A stretch of 36,930 bases of DNA from Candidatus Methylomirabilota bacterium (GTDB lineage Bacteria > Methylomirabilota > Methylomirabilia > Rokubacteriales > CSP1-6): assembly GCA_036002485.1 (NCBI GenBank), contig DASYTI010000007.1, positions 1 to 36,930 on the forward strand. The letters run 5' to 3'. Positions within the stretch are counted from its first letter, which is position 1. Each line of letters starts with the position of its first letter. The translations under genes were made by a program, and so were the position numbers. This document shows, in pieces, positions 32,169-36,930 of the stretch. Under the pieces are notes generated by a model. It was not told the origin of the DNA. It did no database searches and saw only the letters and a program-made list of their open reading frames with translations.

Positions 32169-35100
32169 TCGAACGCCTCGTCGCCTTCGCCCTCCGCCAG
32201 CGCTTCATCGTCCTGTCGCTGGCCCTTCTCTTGACCGTCATGGGCGTGACGTCCTTTCACGGACTTCCCATCGAGGCCTATCCCGATGTGGGCGACGTCC
32301 GCGCGGAAATCATCACGCTGTGGCCGGGACACGCTGCCGAAGAAGTCGAGCGACTCATCACCATTCCGCTCGAGAACGAGCTCAACGGGATCGCTCGCGT
32401 GACCGTCATCCGCTCGGACACGCTCTTCGGCCTGTCGAATATCCGCGTCGTCTTCGCCGACGGAACGGACGACTACTGGGCCCGGCAGCAGGCCCAGGAG
32501 CGGATTGCTCAGGCCCAGCTCCCCGCCGACGCCAAGCCGGGTCTCGGTCCGATGTCGAGCGTCATCGGCGAGGTGTATCGCTACACCCTCGAGTCCAAGA
32601 CCATGTCACTGGTCGAGCTCAAAGCCCTCCAGGACTGGGTGCTGGAGCGCGAGTTCCGTCAGGTTCCGGGCGTGGCCGACGTCGTCTCCTGGGGCGGGGG
32701 GACCAAGCAGTACGAGATCATCGTGGATCCCGCGCGTCTCCGCGCCTACAACCTCACCCTCAAACAGGTGCTGGACGCGGCGGCCAGCTCCAACTCCAAC
32801 TCCGGAGGCGGCTACATCGCCCAGGGCGAGTACCGCGTGACCGTACGTGGACTCGGTCTCCTGCGGTCCATCGCCGACATCGAGAACATCGTGGTCAGCG
32901 CCCAGAAGGGCACCCCGGTGCGGGTCCGCGACATCGGGACGGTCGGCGTGGGCATCGCGATCCGGCTGGGTGTCCTGGGCCGCGATCACGACGACGATCT
33001 GGTCCAGGGCATCGTGCTCATGCGCAAGGGGGAGAACCCGGATGCCGTGATCCAGGGGGTGGCCCGGAAGATCGAAACGCTCAAGAAGACGCTCCCCGCC
33101 GGCGTCGAGCTGCGGGACTACTACAGCCGCGATCGGCTCGTGCGGACCACGGTGCGGACGGTCATGCGCAACCTCATCGAGGGTGCGGCCCTCGTCGTCG
33201 TCCTCCTCTCCCTCTTCCTCTACAACATTCGGGCCGCCCTCATCGTCGCCGTCACCATTCCCCTTTCCCTGCTCTTCGCCTTCATCTTCATGGATCTGCG
33301 TGGCATCCCCGCGAACCTGCTCTCCCTGGGCGCCATCGACTTCGGCATCATCGTCGACGGCGCGGTGATCATGACGGAGAACATCCTCCGCCATCTCGCC
33401 GAGCAGAAGCCGGACGGCCGCCGAGTGGTCCGCGAGGTCCAGCACGCGGCGGTGGAAGTGGCGCGCCCCCTCACCTTCGCCGTACTCATCATCATGACGG
33501 TGTACGTGCCGATCCTCACCTTCCAGCGCATCGAGGGCAAGCTCTTCCGCCCCATGGCCATCACCATCTCGCTCGCGGTCATCGGCGCTCTCATCCTCAC
33601 CCTGACCCTGATTCCCGTGCTGTGCAGTTACCTCTTCAAGCTCCCCCCCTCGGATCGCGAGAGCCCGCTCCTGGCCGTCCTGCGGCGGCCCTACCTGCCC
33701 GCCATTCGCTGGTGCGTGCGCCGGCCCCTCGTGCCCATCCTGGGCGCCGCGCTCCTCCTCGCGGTTTCTCTGTCGACGTTCACGCTCCTCGGAAAGGAAT
33801 TCCTCCCCGAGCTCGATGAGGGCGACCTCTGGCTGCGTGTCCAGTTCCCCGTGGGAGTGTCGATCGAAGGCGTGCGGCCGTACGTGCGGGAGATCCGCGA
33901 GCGGCTCCTCCGATTCCCGGAAGTGCGGGTCGTCGTCTCACAGCTCGGCGCTCCGGACGACGGCACCGATCCCGAGGCCCCCGACAACGCGGAGTTCTAC
34001 GTCGGCCTCAAGCCTCGCGAGGAGTGGCCAAATCCGGACAAGGAGCGTCTGGTGACGGCGATGACCGCGGCGCTGGCGAACATACCTGGCGTCAGCACGA
34101 ACTTCTCCCAGCCCATCAAGGACAACGTCGACGAGGCTCTGGCGGGGGTGAAGGGTGAGCTCGCCATCAAGCTCTACGGCCCCGACATCTTCGTGATGGA
34201 CGGAGTGGCCAAGCAGATCGCCGCCGTTCTCAAGGACATCCGTGGCGTCGCGGATCTCGACTATGACCACTGCACCGGACAACCCCAGCTTCAGGTGGTC
34301 ATCGACCGCGCCGCCGCCGCCCGGCACGGCATCAATGTCCAGGACATCCAGGACACCATCGAGGCAACCAGCAAGGGCCGCGCCGTCACCGAGATCTTCG
34401 AGGAGGAGCGGCGCTTCAACCTGGTCGTCAAGCTGGGTCAGGCCGGCGAGCCCGGAGCGCGGCTTCGCCAGGTGGCGGTCAGCGCCCCGAGCGGGGAGCG
34501 CATTCCCTTGAGCCAGCTCGCCGAGTTCCTCCGGACCGACGGGCTCGCGGAGATCTTCCGCGAGAACAATGTCCGGCGCCTGTCCATCAAGTGGAGCGTG
34601 CGGGAGCGCGACATGGGCGGTCTCGTGGCCGAAGCCATGCAGAAGGTGGAGGCGGCCGTGACCCTGCCGCCGGGTTACCGGATGGTATGGAGCGGCCGCT
34701 TCGAGGATCAGCAGCGCGCCCTCGGCCGCCTCTACGTCATCGTGCCTCTCGTCATCTTCATCATCTTCGTCCTGCTCTTCGGCGCGTTCAACTCGACGGG
34801 CGACGCACTCCTGATCATGCTCAACCTTCCCTTCGCGTTGATCGGCGGCACCCTGGCTCTCTTCTTCTGGCAGAGCAACTTCAATATCTCGGCCGCCGTC
34901 GGCTACATCGCCGTGTTCGGCGTCAGTGTGCTGAACGGCACCGTCCTCGTCTCCTCCATCCGCCATGCCTACGCCGACGGCCTCCCCCTGCGCGAGGCCA
35001 TCGTCCGGGGCTGCGAGATCCGCTTCAGGCCCATCATGGTCTCGGCCATCGTGGCCATCATCGGCTTTCTGCCCGCCGCTCTCAGCCAGGGTATCGGGGC

Positions 35101-35257
35101 CGAGATCCAGAAGCCACTCGCGCGTGTGGTGATCGGCGGACTCATCTCCTCGACGGCCCTGACCTTGCTCGTACTACCTGCCGTCTATGCTCTGTTCGCC
35201 GCCCGGGACGAGAATCGCGACGGCGCGGCCCGGCCGCCCGGCGAGAAGAACACGTAG
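32165..35257 (+). CDS. czcA: Heavy-metal efflux RND transporter (CzcA/HME family)
   Basis: This is a 1,030-residue proton-driven pump with twelve membrane helices and two large periplasmic domains. The N-terminal pattern IERLVAFALRQRFIVL and PIEAYPDVGDV is that of HME-RND pumps. The functional signature in helix 4 reads DFGIIVDGAVIMTEN, with Asp392, Asp398 and Glu405 corresponding to the proton/cation residues of divalent-metal exporters (CzcA group). This favours Co/Zn/Cd or Ni over Cu/Ag. YDHCTGQPQLQ, GLAEIFRENNVRRLSIKW and the C-terminal LVLPAVYALFA are also typical. It closes the czcCBA unit; no metal-sensing regulator is adjacent. Confidence 0.93.
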   Translation: MIERLVAFALRQRFIVLSLALLLTVMGVTSFHGLPIEAYPDVGDVRAEIITLWPGHAAEEVERLITIPLENELNGIARVTVIRSDTLFGLSNIRVVFADGTDDYWARQQAQERIAQAQLPADAKPGLGPMSSVIGEVYRYTLESKTMSLVELKALQDWVLEREFRQVPGVADVVSWGGGTKQYEIIVDPARLRAYNLTLKQVLDAAASSNSNSGGGYIAQGEYRVTVRGLGLLRSIADIENIVVSAQKGTPVRVRDIGTVGVGIAIRLGVLGRDHDDDLVQGIVLMRKGENPDAVIQGVARKIETLKKTLPAGVELRDYYSRDRLVRTTVRTVMRNLIEGAALVVVLLSLFLYNIRAALIVAVTIPLSLLFAFIFMDLRGIPANLLSLGAIDFGIIVDGAVIMTENILRHLAEQKPDGRRVVREVQHAAVEVARPLTFAVLIIMTVYVPILTFQRIEGKLFRPMAITISLAVIGALILTLTLIPVLCSYLFKLPPSDRESPLLAVLRRPYLPAIRWCVRRPLVPILGAALLLAVSLSTFTLLGKEFLPELDEGDLWLRVQFPVGVSIEGVRPYVREIRERLLRFPEVRVVVSQLGAPDDGTDPEAPDNAEFYVGLKPREEWPNPDKERLVTAMTAALANIPGVSTNFSQPIKDNVDEALAGVKGELAIKLYGPDIFVMDGVAKQIAAVLKDIRGVADLDYDHCTGQPQLQVVIDRAAAARHGINVQDIQDTIEATSKGRAVTEIFEEERRFNLVVKLGQAGEPGARLRQVAVSAPSGERIPLSQLAEFLRTDGLAEIFRENNVRRLSIKWSVRERDMGGLVAEAMQKVEAAVTLPPGYRMVWSGRFEDQQRALGRLYVIVPLVIFIIFVLLFGAFNSTGDALLIMLNLPFALIGGTLALFFWQSNFNISAAVGYIAVFGVSVLNGTVLVSSIRHAYADGLPLREAIVRGCEIRFRPIMVSAIVAIIGFLPAALSQGIGAEIQKPLARVVIGGLISSTALTLLVLPAVYALFAARDENRDGAARPPGEKNT

Positions 35258-35335
35258 GTCAGCCTGATCGAGAAGGTGTCGAGCGTCTAGGACGGCGACG
35301 AGACCCCCGGGATTCGGCCGCCGCACGAGAAAGGA

Positions 35336-35365
35336 CGGCGGCCGGCCCGAGCACGCCGGCCGCCG
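35336..35365. terminator. Hairpin between convergent czcA and glnA
   Basis: CGGCGGCCGGC (35336-35346) pairs with GCCGGCCGCCG (35355-35365) as an 11-bp stem with an 8-nt loop. On the minus strand it is followed by TCCTTTCTC, a modest T-rich tail, so it best suits termination of glnA. It may also end the czc transcript. Confidence 0.65.
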
Positions 35366-35381
35366 CGAGACCGATGAGAGT

Positions 35382-36806
35382 CTAGATGTCGTAGTACAGC
35401 GCGAACTCGTACGGATGCGGCCGCAGGCGGACGGGATCCACCTCGTTCTTCCGCTTGTAGTCGATCCACGTCTCGATGAGATCCGGCGTGAAGACGTCGC
35501 CCTTGAGCAGGAAGTCGTGGTTCTTCTCGAGATTGTCCAGCACGATGTCCAGCGCCCCCGGAAGCTGCTTGATCTTCTTCTGCTCGGCGGGCGGCAGCTC
35601 GTAGAGATCCTTGTCCACGGGCTTGCCGGGATCGATCTTGTTGGCCACGCCGTCCAGACCGGCCATCACGCATGCCGCAAACGAGAGGTACGGATTGCAG
35701 GTCGGGTCCGGCGTCCGGAACTCGATGCGCTTGGCTCCCTCCGCCTTCGAGTACATGGGAATGCGAATGGCCGCCGACCGGTTCCGCTGGCTGTACACCA
35801 GGTTGATGGGGGCCTCGTAGCCCGGCACCAGCCGCTTGTAGCTATTCGTGCTGGGGGCGATGAAGGCGAGGAGGGCGGGGGCGTGCTTGAGGATGCCGCC
35901 GATGTAGTAGAGGCACGTCTTCGAGATGTCGGCGTACCCACCCCGCTCGTAGAAAAGGTTCTTGCCGTTCTTCCAGATCGACTGGTGGGTGTGCATGCCC
36001 GAACCATTGTCCTGAAAGAGCGGCTTGGGCATGAAGGTGGCCGTCTTGCCCCATTTCTTGGCCGTGTTCTTGGCGCAGTACTTGTACCAGCAGACCTTGT
36101 CGGCCATCTTGGTCAGCGTGTCGTAGCGCATGTCGATCTCGGTCTGCCCGCCCGTGGCCACCTCGTGGTGATGCACCTCGATCCGGACGCCGACCGATTC
36201 GAGGGCGAGCACCATATCGGAGCGAATGTCCTGGAACTTGTCCATGGGCGGCACGGGGAAATAGCCCTGCTTGTAGCGCGGCTTGTAGCCGAGGTTCGGC
36301 CGGTCCGGCGTGCCCTCGAGGCCCGTGTTCCAGGCGCCGGCCTCGGAGTCGATGAAGTAGTAGCCGCAGTTGTACGTCTGGTCGAAGCGAATGGAGTCGA
36401 AGAAGAAGAACTCGAGCTCGGGTCCGATGTAGATCGTGTCTCCGACGCCCGACTTCTTCACGTAGGCCTCGGCCTTCTGGGCAACGTAGCGGGGATCGCG
36501 CGTGTACGCCTTCCCCGTGATCGGGTCCTTGACATTGCAGATGAGGACCATGGTGGGCACCGCGGTGAACGGGTCCATCTGCGCCGTCGAGGCATCGGGC
36601 ATGAGCAGCATGTCCGACTCGTCGATGGTCTGAAAGCCGCGGATCGACGAGCCGTCGAAGCCCAGGCCGTCTGCGAAGATGCCCTCGTTCAGCTCGGAGA
36701 CCGGGATCGAGAAGTGCTGCCAGAGGCCGGGGAGATCGATGAAGCGCAGATCGATGATCTTGACGCCCTTCTCCTTGGCCATTTTCAACACGTCCTTCGG
36801 GGTCAT
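35382..36806 (-). CDS. glnA: Glutamine synthetase type I (GSI-beta)
   Basis: GlnA joins ammonia to glutamate with ATP and is the entry point for the ammonia produced by urease and cyanase. The 474-residue protein has the N-terminal domain (IIDLRFIDLPGLWQHFSIP), GLGFDGSSIRGF, and the active-site segments GPELEFFFFD, HHHEVATGGQTEID and NGSGMHTHQSIWK. The ATP-binding Lys-region sequence KRLVPGYEAPINLVYSQRNRSA is present. The adenylylation site is Tyr402 (DKDLYELPPAE), so control by GlnE is likely and the enzyme is of the GSI-beta class. A strong AAAGGAGG site precedes the ATG at 36806. No sigma-54 promoter is visible in the 120 bp upstream. Confidence 0.96.
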   Translation of the reverse strand: MTPKDVLKMAKEKGVKIIDLRFIDLPGLWQHFSIPVSELNEGIFADGLGFDGSSIRGFQTIDESDMLLMPDASTAQMDPFTAVPTMVLICNVKDPITGKAYTRDPRYVAQKAEAYVKKSGVGDTIYIGPELEFFFFDSIRFDQTYNCGYYFIDSEAGAWNTGLEGTPDRPNLGYKPRYKQGYFPVPPMDKFQDIRSDMVLALESVGVRIEVHHHEVATGGQTEIDMRYDTLTKMADKVCWYKYCAKNTAKKWGKTATFMPKPLFQDNGSGMHTHQSIWKNGKNLFYERGGYADISKTCLYYIGGILKHAPALLAFIAPSTNSYKRLVPGYEAPINLVYSQRNRSAAIRIPMYSKAEGAKRIEFRTPDPTCNPYLSFAACVMAGLDGVANKIDPGKPVDKDLYELPPAEQKKIKQLPGALDIVLDNLEKNHDFLLKGDVFTPDLIETWIDYKRKNEVDPVRLRPHPYEFALYYDI

Positions 36807-36844
36807 GCGCTCTGCCTCCTTTGCCGTGACGTGGGAGCAAAATG

Positions 36845-36880
36845 CCGGGCCGGCGAAGCGTCGGTGCCCCGCCGGCCCGG
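36845..36880. other. Hairpin in the glnA leader or end of an upstream transcript
   Basis: CCGGGCCGGCG (36845-36855) is the exact reverse complement of 36870-36880, with a 14-nt loop, about 38 bp upstream of the glnA ATG. It may terminate a gene lying beyond the right edge or shape the glnA leader. The last 50 bases of the window hold no gene that I can support. Confidence 0.5.
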
Positions 36881-36930
36881 ATACCCTATGCGGTTGTCTT
36901 CAGCCCGTCAAGACCACGACCTTCCTAGTG

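Noticed and set aside
36807-36930. A sigma-54 promoter for glnA.
   Set aside because: The best sequence has GG and GC one base too far apart, and the -24 half is poor.
36900-36930. A possible C-terminal end of another minus-strand gene (a few codons ending in TGA at 36900) at the right edge.
   Set aside because: Only about ten codons are inside the window and they match no family that I can recognise.

Overview
This is a GC-rich window of a bacterial chromosome. It is densely coded, with short gaps, many 1-14 bp gene overlaps, several GTG starts and several twin-arginine (Tat) type signal peptides on solute-binding proteins. The gene set (HME-type CzcCBA, a GSI-beta glutamine synthetase, Pst/Pho, Urt/Ure) points to a Gram-negative-type, free-living soil or groundwater organism. 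My guess is a Candidatus Rokubacteria/Methylomirabilota or deltaproteobacteria-like lineage. That is inference from overall style; the window has no rRNA or other phylogenetic marker.

Layout. (1) 1-3241, minus strand: an orphan PhoB-type regulator, then pstS and the start of a pstC whose permease part lies beyond the left edge. Four-unit, 11-bp-periodic Pho-box-like arrays precede both phoB and pstS. A small GNAT-like ORF with an apparent internal deletion lies upstream. (2) 3433-7930, plus strand: a Tat-exported transglutaminase-like protein, then a carbohydrate-type ABC importer (two permeases and a Tat-exported binding protein, no ATPase). (3) 7979-11872, minus strand: a PhoR-type kinase, a second PhoB-type regulator, a metallo-beta-lactamase-fold lipoprotein and a Fis-like DNA-binding protein. 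(4) 11957-29179, minus strand: a nitrogen-scavenging island. It holds a cyanate-type ABC importer with cyanase (cynA-B-D-S), an AtzG/AtzE/AtzH trio, a complete urease set (ureA, B, C, E, F, G, D), a complete urea ABC importer (urtA-E) and an AmiR/NasT-like ANTAR regulator. (5) 29380-35257, plus strand: a small membrane protein followed by a CzcCBA heavy-metal efflux system. (6) 35382-36806, minus strand: glnA.

How it works together. The island would import urea and cyanate, hydrolyse urea to ammonia with urease and cyanate to ammonia and CO2 with cyanase, and feed the ammonia to glutamine synthetase a few kb away. The atzG-E-H trio has no cyanuric acid hydrolase (atzD) and no allophanate hydrolase (atzF). 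It sits directly behind ureD in what looks like one fifteen-gene transcription unit starting at urtA. Sigma-54 type (-24/-12) promoter matches with exact GG-N10-GC spacing lie before cynA and before urtA, and a third, perfect in consensus, lies just before the ANTAR regulator gene. The whole island therefore looks nitrogen-controlled. The regulator's receiver domain has alanine where the phospho-acceptor aspartate should be, so it probably answers to a ligand or protein partner, as AmiR does, and not to a kinase.

I found no tRNA or rRNA genes, CRISPR arrays, insertion sequences or phage genes.
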